Below, piece by piece: positions 1 to 10,822 of a stretch of 64,000 bases of DNA. This DNA is from Ursus arctos. Its lineage: Eukaryota > Chordata > Mammalia > Carnivora > Ursidae. The number at the start of each line of letters is the position of its first letter. Within the stretch, counting starts at the first letter, position 1. The DNA lies in the NCBI RefSeq assembly GCF_023065955.2, contig NW_026622985.1, positions 3,432,001-3,496,000 on the forward strand. Direction: 5' to 3'. Below the pieces are notes generated by a model. That model did no database searches. It worked only from the letters and a program-made list of their open reading frames with translations, and was not told the origin of the DNA. Both the position numbers and the translations under genes were made by a program.

Positions 1-734
1 TGTATAAAAATATTGAATCACTCTGATATACATCTGGAACTAATGGGATATCATATATCAATTATTTTTTTATTAAAAAGATTCAATGTTGTATCTAACT
101 GGAAAGTTGTGAAAAATCAAGGATTTACTGTGATCATGTGAATCTGTTTTATGAACTTCCTGATACTAGTGATCACTCTGGGCTGGACTAATTATTAACT
201 ATATAGACCACTTTCTCTCTATATATATTTTTTTCTGTATAGATAGAAATATTTTTACATATAACCATGAGTGTACATTGATGTCTGCAACTTAATGCAT
301 TATCACAAAAAACAATTATGCACTCCTCCCTGATTATCTGTAAGTTCTCAGTTAGAGTCAGGGAGAGCCTGGCTCCTGTAAGTAGCTAGGCACTTATTTG
401 AAGTTTTAATTCCAGTATACATGAAGAGCAGCATAAGAATTACTAACCCGGAGCTCTTGGAATCAACTTTTACACTGTTTTTCCCCTTATGTTGTTTTAC
501 AGATGCTGCTACTCTCTTCCAAAGCTCCCCTTTGTAATAGATTATGTTGTTTTGTCATAATTCACAGTCCATTGTAGAATCCAGATTTAGGAGGTGTATT
601 TAGAATATATATTCCTTAATTGTATGCATCAAGGTAAGAACTTGGTACTATGAGTTTTAACAAGCACACAGTGCCATGTGTAGACAATTATGGTATCCTA
701 GAGAATAGTTTTACCACCATAAAAAATTCACTGT
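1..734. other. Unassigned AT-rich non-coding sequence
   Basis: No open frame longer than about 60 codons and no repeat I can name. It is AT-rich with scattered homopolymer runs and could be the edge of an old degraded LINE. Confidence 0.5.
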
Positions 735-1262
735 GATTTGCTCATTCAATTCTCATTCACTCTAGCCTCAATCTCTGACAACTACTGATTTTTGTATTGT
801 GTCTATAATTGTGGCTTTTTCAGAATTCCCTGTAATTGGTATCATAGTTTATGTGGCCTTTTCAGATTTGTTTCTTCAACTTTAGCAACATACCTTTAAG
901 GTTGAATGATTAATTTTCATGATCTGATAGCTCATTTCTTTTTATTGCTGAATAATACTTCACTATATAAATATAACATAGTTGTTTATCCATTCATTTC
1001 TTGAAGGATATCTTGATTGCTTTCAGGTTTTCACAATAATGAATAAAGATACTTTAAATATTCATGTACACGTTTTTGTGTGGAAATATGTTTTTGAAAT
1101 CAGTTGGGTAAATACCTAGAAGTCTGTTTGCTAGATTATATAGTAAGGTTATATTTTGCTTTGTTGGAAACTGTCAAAGTGTCTTCCAAGATGACTGTTA
1201 TCATTTTGTATTCCCAAAAGAAAAGAATGAGAATTCCTATTGCCCATGCAATGCTCAGATTG
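735..1262 (-). mobile_element. Old LINE-1 (L1M-type) 3' end fragment
   Basis: The plus strand reads as the reverse complement of an L1 3'UTR and the ORF2 C-terminus. It carries the phrases for a DNA stretch around 'tgctgaataatacttcac', 'tttatccattcatttcttga' and 'gggtaaatacctagaag', in the order expected for an antisense L1M element. It is heavily mutated and stops before the rest of ORF2, so it is 5' truncated or cut by the neighbouring insertions. Class call is by consensus recognition. Confidence 0.75.
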
Positions 1263-1299
1263 ATACTATTAGTTTTTTAGATTTTATGTATTTTTAATT

Positions 1300-1430
1300 A
1301 AAAAATAATGTTTTATTTTAATTCCAGTTAGTTAATGTACAGTGTTATATTAGTTCCAGGTGTACAATACAGTGACTCAACAATTCCATACATCACCCAG
1401 TGCTCATCACAAATACACTCCTTAATCCCC
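1300..1430 (-). mobile_element. Carnivore LINE-1 3' end, antisense
   Basis: Shows the L1 3'UTR signature 'ttccagttagttaatgtaca' followed by 'catcacccagtgctcatcac'. The same 3'UTR type recurs at 30240-30560, where it continues for 200 bp further. Here it stops abruptly at 'aatcccca' and a different L1 3'UTR type begins with no poly(T) between. It may be the 3' tip of the element that resumes at about 2601, or part of a composite 3'UTR. Confidence 0.75.
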
Positions 1431-1934
1431 ATTATGTATTTATGTTAGTCACCATACAGTATATCCTTAGTTTTTGATGTAGTGTTCCATGATTCATTAT
1501 TTGCATATAACACCCAGTGCACCATGCAATACGTGCCCTCCTTACTACCCATCACCAGCCTATCCCATTCCCCCACCCCCTCCCTTCTGAAGCCCTCAGT
1601 TTGTTTCCCAGAGTCCATAGTCTCTCATGGTTCATTGCCCCTTCTGTTTACCCACCCTTTATGCTTCCCTTCCTTCTCCCACCGATCTCCATGCTATTTC
1701 TTATGTTCCATAAATGAGTGAAACCATATGATAATTGTCTTTCTGTACTTGACTTATTTCACTTAGCATAATCTCTAGTCCCGTCCATGTTGCCGCAAAT
1801 GTTGGGTAATCATTCTTTCTGATGGCTGAGTAATATTCTATCGTATATATGGACCACATCTTCTTTATCCAGTCATCTGTTGAAGGGCATCTCAGCTCCT
1901 TCCACAATTTAGCTATTGTGGACAATGCTACATG
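1431..1934 (-). mobile_element. Caniform-type LINE-1 3' end, the 3' half of a probable twin-primed insertion
   Basis: Antisense L1 3'UTR ('gttagtcaccatacag', 'acacccagtgcaccatgcaa') followed by the last part of ORF2. The minus-strand translation at 1701-2027 includes ELRCPSTDDWIKKMWSIYT and IEYYSAIRKNDYPTF, which match the L1 ORF2 C-terminus. The match breaks near 1930, where L1 sequence in the opposite orientation begins. The element is closely related to the copy at 60271-61059. Confidence 0.85.
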
Positions 1935-2276
1935 ACAAGGATGTCCACTCTCGCCATTATTATTCAACATAGTACTAGAAGTCCTTGCAACAGCAATCAG
2001 ACAACAAAAACGGATAAAAGTATTCAAATCATCAAAGAAGAAGTCAAACTGTCTCTCTTTGCAGATGACATGATACTCTATATGGAAAACCCAAAAGACT
2101 CCACCCCCAAATTACTAGAACTTATAGAGCAATTCAGTAATGCGGCGAGATACAAAATTATTGCTCAGAAATCAGTTACATTTCTATACATGAACAATGA
2201 GACTGAAGAAAGAGAGATTAGGGAATCGATTCCATTTACAATAGCACCAAAAATCTTAATGTTATCTCGGAATTAA
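1932..2276 (+). pseudogene. LINE-1 ORF2 reverse transcriptase fragment
   Basis: A 114-codon open stretch with the L1 reverse transcriptase palm motif as [12 protein letters not shown], where the catalytic Asp pair is retained in the usual (Y/F)ADD context. Downstream 'KDSTPKLLELIEQFSNAARY' matches the segment that follows the catalytic motif in mammalian L1 ORF2. The initiator Met is fortuitous and lies out of L1 frame at the start. The frame is interrupted at 2274-2276, so this fragment (about 9% of a normal ORF2 of roughly 1275 residues) cannot encode an active enzyme. Confidence 0.85.
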
Positions 2277-2600
2277 CTTAACCAGAGACATAAAGGATCT
2301 ATATTCTAGAAACTACAAATCACTCTTGAAAGACATTGAAGAAGACACAAAAAGATGGAAAAACATTCCATGCTCATGGACCAGAAGAATAAACATAGTT
2401 AAAATGTCTATGCTACCCAGAGCAATCTACACTTTCAATGCCATCCTGATCAAAATAACAATGACATTTTTCAAAGAACTGGAACAAACAGCCCTTAAAT
2501 TTGTGTGGAACCAGAAAAGGCCCTGAATCACCAAGGAATTGTTGAAAAGGAAAAACAAAGCTGGGGGCATCACGTTGCTGGATTTCAAGCTATACTATAT
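1935..2600 (+). mobile_element. Inverted 5' part of the same LINE-1: ORF2 reverse transcriptase
   Basis: Sense-orientation L1 ORF2 from just after the conserved [10 protein letters not shown] segment to the GGITLLDFKLYY segment. It abuts antisense L1 3' sequence at about 1934, the head-to-head arrangement produced when an L1 insertion is primed twice. About 1 kb of ORF2 between the two halves is absent. I see no clear target-site duplication, so independent insertions remain possible. Confidence 0.8.
2326..2526 (+). pseudogene. LINE-1 ORF2 fragment downstream of the RT palm
   Basis: Continues the ORF2 homology of 1932-2276 in another frame. Residues [20 protein letters not shown] and [18 protein letters not shown] match the L1 ORF2 thumb-proximal region (usual form [18 protein letters not shown]). 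A stop at 2524-2526 falls inside the conserved segment 'WNQKRP*'. It is a decayed LINE relic of about 66 codons. Confidence 0.85.
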
Positions 2601-3600
2601 CCCCTCTTCTTTATCCATTCTTCAGTTGATGGACATTGGGCTGCTTCCACAATTTGACTATTGTAAATATGCTGCTGTAAACATAAGGGTGCATATACCT
2701 TTATCCTTTGAATTCTTTTTTTTTTTTTTTTTTTTGGTATTCTTTGGGTATCATTGGGTAGTTCTATTTTAACTTTTTGAGGAAACTTCATACTCTTTTC
2801 CACAGTGACTACACCAGCTTGCATTCCCAGCAACAGTGCACAAGTGCTCCTTTTTCTCCACATCCTCACCAACATCTGTTGTTTCCTGCATTTTTTATTT
2901 TAGTAATTCTGACAGGTGTGAGGTAGTATCTCATTATAGTTTTGATTTGCATTTCTCTGATGATGAGTGATATTGACCATCTTTTCATATACCTGTTGGC
3001 CATCTGGATGTCTTTGGAGAAATGTCAGTTCATGTCTTCTGCCCATATTTTAACTGGATTATTTGGGGGGGGGATTGGGTATTGAGTTGTATAAGTTCTT
3101 TAGATTTTGGATGCTAACCCTTTATCAGATATGTCATTTGCAAATATATTTTCCTGTTCTATAGGTTACCTTTTACTTTTGTTGATTGTTTGCTGTGCAG
3201 AAGCTTTTTATTTTGATGAAATCCCAATAGTTTATGTTTGCTTTTGTTTCCCTGCCCTCTGCGGACCTATCTAGAAAAAAGTTGCTATGGCCGATGTCAG
3301 AGTAGTGACTGCTTGTACTCTCTTCTAAGATATTTATGGTTTCAGGTTTCACATTTAGTCCTTAATCCATTTCGAGTTCATTTTTGCATATGGTGTAAGA
3401 GAGTGGTTCGGTTTCATTCTTTTGCCGGTAGCTGTCTAGTTTTCTTAATGCCACTTGTTGAAGAGACTTTTTTCTATTTCATTTTCTTGCCTCCTTTGTT
3501 GAAGATTAATTGACCTTATAATTGTGGGTTTAATTCTGGGATTTCTATTCTGTTCCATGCCTTTACTCAATTTTCAAAGATCAGTTGACTGTATTCTGTG
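2601..3600 (-). mobile_element. LINE-1 ORF2 C-terminal third, antisense
   Basis: The minus strand encodes decayed ORF2 C-terminus: around 2585-2875 it reads [21 protein letters not shown] and later CPSTEEWIKKRGYS. Farther right are antisense phrases for the ORF2 region before the C-terminus ('tctgatgatgagtgatattg', 'aagctttttattttgatgaa'). A poly(T) of about 18 lies inside at 2707-2725. It probably belongs with the 3' tip at 1300-1430 as one L1 split by the twin-primed copy; roughly 300 bp of 3'UTR would then have been lost. Confidence 0.75.
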
Positions 3601-3609
3601 GATCTACCT

Positions 3610-4600
3610 TGCTGTTAATGATTTCTAGCTTAATTCTGCTGTGGTCTGAGAGCATATTTTGTATAATCTAAAAATAATTTTTTAAAATTTATTCTTGTTA
3701 ATTTATTGAGGTGTATTTTATCACTAAGAATGTGGTCTATCTTGGTGAGTGCTCCATGTGACCTTGAGAAGAATGCGTATTCTGTTGTTGGATGAAGTAA
3801 TCTATAAATGTCCATTATATCCAGTTGATTAATGGTACCATTCATTTCAATTATGTCCTGAATTTTTGCCTCATGTATTTTGATGCTCTGTTGGTAAGCC
3901 TCTATACTATTAGGATTTAAGTCTTCTTGGAGATTTAGTATATTTATTTTTATTTAGTGCTCCTTTTTACTTCCAATCATTTTTATTGCTCTGAAATTTG
4001 CTTTGTCTCAAATTAATATGACAAGAACAGCTTTTTAAAAAATAGCATTTGCATGGTATAACTTTCCGTATCACCTTACTTTTAATGTCTGTACCTTTAC
4101 ATTTAAAATAGATTTCTTATAGACAAAATAGAGTTAGGCCATGTTTTCCAGTCTCCCTCACAGTCTCTGTATTTTAATTGTATTTAATTGTGTATTTAGG
4201 CCATTCATCGTTAAGTGATTATTGGTACAGTGTCTGTTTCCTATTGCTGTACCTATTGTTTGTTTGTTTCTCCTATAATGCCGACTTCTCTGGTTTTAAT
4301 TGAGCACTTCATATAAATCCATTTTCTCTCCTCTTTTAGCATACCAGTTATATTTCTAGGGTATGCATATATATTTACAACTACCTAATCTTCTTTCAAA
4401 TCACACTAAAGCACTTCATGGGGAGTGCAGGTCCATACTAATATAGTTTCCAAATTCCTCCTTCCTATCCCTTATAGTATTGCTGACATTGATTTCACTT
4501 AACCATACGACATAAGCATCTAATGCATTGTTACTATTATAACTTTTATAAGTCTTTATTAGATACTTTTATAATAAGACATTTTTTAAAAGACCTATAT
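3610..4600 (-). mobile_element. Old LINE-1 ORF2 N-terminal (endonuclease) region, antisense
   Basis: Minus-strand translation at 3630-3845 gives MNGTINQLDIMDIYRLLHP and ALTKIDHILSDK, matching the L1 apurinic endonuclease stretch that normally reads NNTINQLDLIDIYRTLHP and IDHILGHK. It directly follows C-terminal ORF2 sequence at 3560-3610, so the intervening reverse transcriptase region is missing. Divergence suggests an L1M-age copy. Confidence 0.75.
3630..3845 (-). pseudogene. LINE-1 endonuclease-domain relic
   Basis: A 71-codon minus-strand frame covering the SRIDHILGHK-like substrate-contact motif (here TKIDHILSDK) and the preceding TEYAFFSRSHGAL, which corresponds to AEYTFFSSAHGTF in mammalian L1. 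The catalytic motifs further upstream are not in this frame. It is a fragment of a dead element with no plausible independent function. Confidence 0.8.
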
Positions 4601-4699
4601 AATTTTCCTTTCCTCTCTGAAGAATTTGTCTGAACATTTCTTGCAGGGCAGGTCTGCTAGCAACACATTTGACGGGGTACAGAATTCTAGGTTAGTGGA

Positions 4700-4824
4700 C
4701 TTCTTTCTCTTTTTCTTTCTTCTTTCTTTCTTTCTCTTTTTCTCTAGCTTCTCTTTTTCTCTATCTTCTCTTTCTTTTTCTTCCCTCCTTCTCTCCCTCC
4801 CTCTCTTCCTCCCTTCCTTTGTTT

Positions 4825-4875
<51 letters not shown>

Positions 4876-4985
4876 CTTTTCCTTCCTTCCTTCCTTCCTT
4901 CCCTCCTTCTCTTCTCTTTCTCTCTCTCTTGTTCTTTCCCTTCCTTTCTTCCTTCTTTCCTTCCTTCCTTCTCTCCTTCCTTTCA
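4700..4985. repeat. (CTTT)n/(CCTT)n pyrimidine-strand microsatellite
   Basis: Nearly pure C/T tract with about ten consecutive CTTT units at 4824-4875, grading into CCTT and CTCC blocks. It sits inside antisense L1 ORF1 sequence. Open frames across it (Phe/Ser/Leu-rich on plus, Arg/Lys/Glu-rich on minus) are translations of the repeat, not genes. Such mirror-symmetric purine/pyrimidine tracts can form triplex DNA. Confidence 0.95.
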
Positions 4986-5878
4986 ATACTCTATATTCCA
5001 CTTCATTCCCTTCTGGCTTGTATGTTTTCTGATGACAAGTCAGAGGTAATCTTTATTCTTGGTTTATAAAAAATTCTTTTATTAAAGATTTTCTCCTTGT
5101 ATTTTGTCTGTTTGTTTTGTTTTGTTTTTCCTGCAGATTGAATATGTCTAGATACAAACTTTTTGGTCTTTACCCTGCTTGGTTTTCTTTGAGCCATCTA
5201 GATCTGTGATTTGGTGTTTAGCATGTATCTTAGAAAATTCTTAGCCATTAGTAAATTCAATATTTCCTCTCCCTTCTCTCTTTTTCTTCTTCTGCTACTC
5301 CTATTGCAAGTGTGTTACACCTTTTATGATTATCCCACAGTTCTTGATCATTCTGTTCCATATTTTAATTATTATCTGTTTTTATATTTTAATTTAGGAA
5401 ATTTATATAACATGTTCAAACTCATTGATTCTTTCCTTGGCTGTGTCCGATCTGAGTCCATCCTTCATCTCTGTTAGTGTTTTTGATTTCTAGCATTTCT
5501 TTTTGTTTCTTAGATTTTCCATCTGTATGCATACACTGCCCATATATTACTGCATATGGTCAATTTTTTCTCTATAATCTTTTAATAATCTTATAATATT
5601 AATTATAATAATTTTAAATTTCTGTTCTGATAATTCAAAAAAATCTCTGCAATCTCTGATTCTGGTTCTGACTGTTGCTCTCTCTCTTCAGATTGTGTTT
5701 TTTCTTGACTTTCAGTGTGCCTCAAAATTTTGTGTTGAAAGCCAGACGTGATGCATCAGGTAATAGCAATGGAGGTGATTCAACTCTTAGTGTGAGGTTT
5801 TACTGCATCTACATAGGAGATATGCTGTATTTAATGTTTGCTGTAGCCGTAAGGCCAGAGGTTTCATTTTTCTTTAGT

Positions 5879-5930
5879 TTTTCCCTTCCTTCCTTCCTTC
5901 CTTCCTTCCTTCCTTCCTTCCTTCCTTCCT
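5879..5930. repeat. (CCTT)n microsatellite
   Basis: About eleven tandem CCTT units within the L1 5'UTR copy A. Confidence 0.95.
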
Positions 5931-6272
5931 CTCCCCTTAAACAAGATATAGTAGTAGAGAATATTGGAGCTAATTGCCTTTTTCCAGGTCAGATAAGACA
6001 CTATTAAACTAGTTTCCCCTACAGAGTAGATCTTTGTTATTGTGAATGCTCCAGAGTATTTCAAAATGGCACTTTTCCCCTCCTACTCCCCAAGATATGA
6101 GTGGATTTTTACCTAATCTTTATTGTGAAAACCTGGTGAGGGTCCTGTAGGCAAAATTCATGAAAGTGTAGGAGGCTCCCACAACTGGGCTCTCAGGAGT
6201 TTTTAACTCTTTATTTAATCCACACCTATATCAGTGTCCTCTCAGTGTTCCCACTCTTGTTGGCTTTGATGG

Positions 6273-6304
<32 letters not shown>

Positions 6305-6529
6305 ACTTTGTTTTCTACAGAGAGCTGACCTTCACTGCAATTCTCTGTGTTTGCCTGTCTCTCCAGATTTGGGATGGCAGTTTGTTTTGTGACCTCAATT
6401 TCTGATGGATCTCAGAAAAGTCACTGGTTTTTTTATTTTGTTTTCTTTTTCTTTTTCCTTTTTTCAGTTTATTCAGCTCTTATATAAGGACATGAGTGTG
6501 GACTTCTAAGCTCTTTATATTATGGAGAT

Positions 6530-8330
6530 CATCTAAAGTTCCTTTTTCACTTTTAAAGGATAATTGTGGTGAATATAAAATTCTGATTCTGGTAGATCTA
6601 GAATTCTAGGTTGGTGATTTTATTATTTTGTTCCAACACTGTAAATACTCCAGTAACTTCTTGTTTCCATGATTTCTGATGAGAAGTGCAGTATAATTCT
6701 TATCTTTTTTCCTATATAGTTAAGGTGTTTGTTTTCTCTCTTCTGTCTTCTCTCAAGATTTTTTCTCTATATTTTGCTTTCTGGAGTTTAAAAATATGTC
6801 TAGGTGTAGTTATTTTTGTGTTTTATCCTCCTTGTTGTAGTCTGAGCTTCATAGATCTATCAGTTGGTGTCTGATTGGTTTTGGAAAGCTCTGAACCACT
6901 ATCGCTTTACATATTTTTTCTACTCTGTTCTTTCTTTCTTTTCCTGGTGTTCTGATCACATGTAATATCTACTTTTTAATATCTCTCCAAAGTTCTTGGG
7001 TGTTTTTACTATTACTATTATTATTATTATTACTATTATTATTCTCTTTGCATTTCTGTTTGAAAGGTTTCCATTGACCTATCTTTAATCTTAGTAATTT
7101 TTCTCTATGGCCATACCTGATCTGGGGAGCCTATCAAAAGCATTCTTCAACTCTATCCAGTGTCTTTGATTTCTAGTAATATCTTTTGTTTCATTTTAAG
7201 TTTCCTTCTTTCTAGCCATTGATTCTTGGGTTTTCTACTTTATCCCTTAAAGCTTCTAATATATTAATCATAGTTCATTTGAATTCCCTGTCTGCTAATT
7301 CTAAAATGTGTTTCATATCTAAGTCTGGTTTGGATAATTGCTTTGCCTCTTCGGGTTATTTTTCTTGCCTTTTTTGAATGCTTTATAATGTTAAAATAGG
7401 TATGATTTTGGAGATAACAGGGACTGAGTTATATAGTCTTCAATGCCAGTTTTTATATCAATCTTTCTTGGGGGTGTGCTGAGTTTGACGTTTGCTGTAA
7501 CTGCAGGTGCCAGGGGATTAAAATTCCTGCAGTTTTCCTGCTGTTATTTCCTCTACTTTTGGGGGCTTTCCCAAGTACTCCTCTGGCAAAACCATCTGAG
7601 CATTACAGCGCTTTCATTTGTAATCCATTATTATTGCTCAAGAGTCCTATTGGTGTTGCTGCAAGATACGGGACAGGGGTATCATTCTATAATTATGATT
7701 AAATCTGTCTTTTGGTGGCCTGTGTCTTCAGACTATGACCTTCATAAGTGATTGTGATAGTTAACCTCCCTAATATTAGGGTAGATCATAAGGCTAATGG
7801 GGCTGCACTTGGAAAAAGGCCCATCCTGTAGGTGGGATAGAGGTCTTACAAAGCACTTTCCCTTGAAGAGTAGGACTTCGTGAAGAATAGTTGGCGCATT
7901 TCACAATGGTTCTTCTTTCCTACCCCCTACCAGAACCAGGAGGAATCCTTCTTAGATCTTTACTATGAAATCTGATATAATGCCTGGTGTGCAAACCCAC
8001 AAAAGTGTAAAGACCTCCCTAAGACTTCCAGCAACACTTGTTTATCTTTCTCACACTAATTCTATTCAGTCTCCGATGTTCAAAATTATCATTTAAGTGT
8101 TCCTGAGAGTTTATAGTTCCAGCAACACAGGAGCACAGGATCTGAGTTGTGACAGTCTGGCTTCACCTCTCTCCCTAGATTTTGGGGTGATGGTTTGCCC
8201 TATAATCTCAGTTCCCTGATGGATCCAAGGAAAGTTGTTGTCATAAATTGTCATTGTGAGGACAGAGGTGACACCTTCTAATCTCTTTAGATGTCAAAGC
8301 TGACAACCGAGGTTTATCATTTTTAATTTA
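6530..8330 (-). mobile_element. LINE-1 ORF1 and 5'UTR module, copy B, antisense
   Basis: Repeats the order seen in copy A. ORF1 C-terminal-like sequence ('tctgatgagaagtgcagt') is followed by the segment with 'ggttttggaaagctctgaac', typical of antisense L1M ORF1 5' sequence, then 5'UTR. Paired landmarks with copy A include 'aaagtgtaaagacctccc' (about 8000) against 'gaaagtgtaggaggctccc' (about 6163), and 'gggtgatggtttgcc' (about 8184) against 'gggatggcagtttg' (about 6371). A (TTA)n tract lies at 7008-7043. Confidence 0.65.
7008..7043. repeat. (TTA)n microsatellite
   Basis: Roughly ten TTA/CTA units, mildly interrupted, inside the copy B L1 module. Confidence 0.9.
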
Positions 8331-8366
8331 AAAAGCTTCAGAGATTTATTTGTATTATTGTAACAC

Positions 8367-8562
8367 CTTTCTAAAAAAATTTATTTATGTATTTGAGAGA
8401 GAGAGAGAGAAAACACACAAGCTGAGGAAAGGGGCCGAGGAAAAGGGAGAAGCAGATTCCCTGTTCAGCAGGGAGCCCTACTTGGGGCTGGATCCCAGGA
8501 CCCTGAGATCATAATCTGAGCGGAAGGCAGATGCTTAACCGACTGAGCCACCCAGGCGCCCC
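8367..8562 (-). mobile_element. Can-SINE (tRNA-derived), minus orientation
   Basis: Ends in GAGCCACCCAGGCGCCCC, the reverse complement of the Can-SINE head, and begins with an A-tail complement plus the GA-rich polypyrimidine-complement region. It is flanked by an 8-bp direct repeat TGTAACAC (8359-8366 and 8563-8570), consistent with L1-mediated target-primed insertion. Confidence 0.95.
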
Positions 8563-8570
8563 TGTAACAC

Positions 8571-10057
8571 TCTTTATTAAAGAATAATTCCTTTTATTTG
8601 TATTCTTACCTCACTATTTTTAAAAAATAATTTATGCTAACAAGATTCATGTGTGTCACATGAATGACCTTACATCTCTAATGGGGTCCTTTTTAATTGT
8701 ATTTTCACAGATGTTATACTTTTCTCCTTAATCCCGTCTTCAGTAAGCCTCACATTTTCTCTAGGATACAGGTAGCTTTAGTTCATCAAAAATCAATTTG
8801 CAGTTTTAATGTGGGTATATTTCCCCCACAGCAATGCCCTCCTGTTGTGAAGCAGAACTAAAAAGAATAATTTGTCTATGTGCAGTTAAGTTCTCAAACT
8901 CTGAATCTAATTGTTTGTGCAAAAATTCAGCTTTATGAACTGCTACTCCTATCTTTATAGTTTAATTTGGGGGAGGGCAGCTTGGTGTGTTGTCTCTTAA
9001 TTTAATGGACTTAAATATACCACCACCAGCTGCCAAATAATTTGTGGAATGCATTATCATTTTGTGCACGTTGTCCTAAGAAAGACAAAAGTAAAAAGGC
9101 TGTTAAGTATGTGGCAAAGAAAAGTAAACATCATCCTCTAAAAAGCAATTATATTAGCTCATCTTTCTTGTTTATGGATTAATTAGCACAAAAAATAGAA
9201 CTATTTTTATTAAATTTAAAAATTAATCAATTAATGTAGAATTTAGCCATAATTGTTTGGCAATAATTTTTTGCTTCTACCAAACTTAAAAATGTCAACA
9301 CTGGCTATATAATAGCTATGCAGTTTTACATCCTTAAAGCATCCATGGCATAACATATAATAGCCAGGAAGTTTCTGAGCTCATGTGTTTGCATGTGGGA
9401 GTTCAAAGCTACTCTAGATTAAAAAACAAAATTATTTAAGACCATTTCTGTTTTCTTTGTTTTATGGGTGTTTTTTTCTTGCATTGTAATTCTCAAAGTT
9501 GGGACTTTAAAATTTTTCTAAATGAATAGATGAGTACTTCTGCACTCTCCCTTGTCACTTATATTTGGCCTTGCCTATTTGTGGAGACATGTAGTCAGCC
9601 CAGTGTTAGAAGTAAAGAAAGGTTAACCTTGAGAAAATGCCATAGGGATGACTCCCATTAGAATCATTTAAGAACTTGAAAATTTGGGATATCGATGGAA
9701 ATAAAAACACTGCATTTGTAGGGCCAAAGGACTTTCATTTACAGCTGGCATATACTGGTGGACTTCACTCCAGATTAACTGATTACCAGGAGAATTGGTT
9801 AACAATCACTACAGGACATTTCAGCTGCTCACATATCTTTGAATGCCTCGCTTAGATGCCCCTTTATCTGGACTTTGAAAACAGTTAATATGTATTTTTC
9901 TTTGTCCACAATTGCCTTCCTTCCTCTTGTCTGGTTTAAAGAGCATTAACTGTGAAAACTGTCATGATTTTTTTTATTTGTATCATGTTTTCAGTGCATT
10001 TTGCACCTTGGGAGCTCAACACTGAAATATCTCTGTGATATCACTCTTATTTAACTA
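8571..10057. other. Unassigned AT-rich sequence with a possible conserved block
   Basis: No recognisable repeat or open frame of note. The stretch 8990-9460 lacks simple repeats and carries several TAATTA-type homeodomain core sites, for example 'ggattaattagcac' and 'atcaattaatg'. That texture is common in mammalian conserved enhancers. This is only a resemblance; conservation cannot be assessed here. Confidence 0.35.
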
Positions 10058-10815
10058 TGGGGAACCCAAAATAATCGAAGACACTGCTGAGGTCCAGGCT
10101 CTTGCATATCACTCAGATTCCATTATTTCTTTCCCACCACACATAAGTGAGTTGACACAGTGGGCCTAACTGCTTATTCTAAAAGCCTGTTCATAAGATT
10201 GGCCCTTTGCTGGTGTCTGGGAACTTGGATTTTAGGAGGGTTCCTACCATTCCCATGCCTGATAGGAGTACCTCACTATGCCTAAATGGTTTGGTTGAAC
10301 ATTGTGGTTTATGCTTATCAAAGAAAGAAAGATTTAATGAAATTTGTTAAAACATGGTAAGGAAGGCTTTATTCAAGGGGAGGACTGTCATAATAGATAC
10401 AGGCAACATTATAATAGAATGTTGTAGTAGGGGAGAGAGATTGGATTTAACCTCCAAAGGCAGCATGGACAGTGTGAATTTATAGCTAAGGAGCAGAGAG
10501 GGAGTTAGTAGGGAGAAAATTACTAAGCAGAATCATCAGGTGTAAGAAGGGTTCTTACTAAACTGACCTAAGAGGAATTCTTGCTGAAGGCAAAGCCAGG
10601 GTGTTCAGACATCAGCTGAGGGGGTCACTTGGGGATGAGGAACCTAATTAGACAATGAGACTTATCAGGTATGAGGGTGGGGGGATTCTTGCTAAACTGA
10701 CTTTGTAAGATTCTACCTAAAACTAGATTTTACTATGGAGGGCACAGACTAACTAAAATTTGTAAATATAGAAACTTTGTCATGCTGAGCATGCTTTCTT
10801 TCTGGGTGTCTGAAA
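10058..10815 (-). mobile_element. Probable endogenous retrovirus LTR, minus orientation
   Basis: Read on the minus strand, it has LTR-like order: a TATAAA box (complement at 10479-10484), then an AATAAA polyadenylation signal (complement at 10368-10373) about 110 bp downstream, then a U5-like tail. The U3 side carries a direct repeat of CTAAACTGAC (10558-10567 and 10692-10701, plus-strand reading) with similar flanks, as enhancer repeats often do. The left edge starts TGGGGAACCC. The right edge and target duplication are not resolved. No internal viral genes are present, so it is a solitary LTR or fragment. Confidence 0.5.
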
Positions 10816-10822
10816 TTTGGTA

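Larger units (their letters stand above)
4600..6530 (-). mobile_element. LINE-1 ORF1 and 5'UTR module, copy A, antisense
   Basis: Minus-strand translation near 5003-5100 ends in KITSDLSSENIQARRE, matching the L1 ORF1 C-terminal segment normally read as TADLSAETLQARREW. Sequence from about 5650 to 6530 corresponds to L1M 5'UTR-type sequence and is repeated in diverged form at 7350-8330. The ORF1 part is swollen by a pyrimidine microsatellite (4700-4985), and the 5'UTR part carries a second CCTT tract. Confidence 0.7.

Noticed and set aside
4626..5069. 147-codon Phe/Ser/Leu-rich open frame and its Arg/Lys/Glu-rich minus counterpart
   Set aside because: Pure translation of the CTTT/CCTT microsatellite inside an L1; not a gene.
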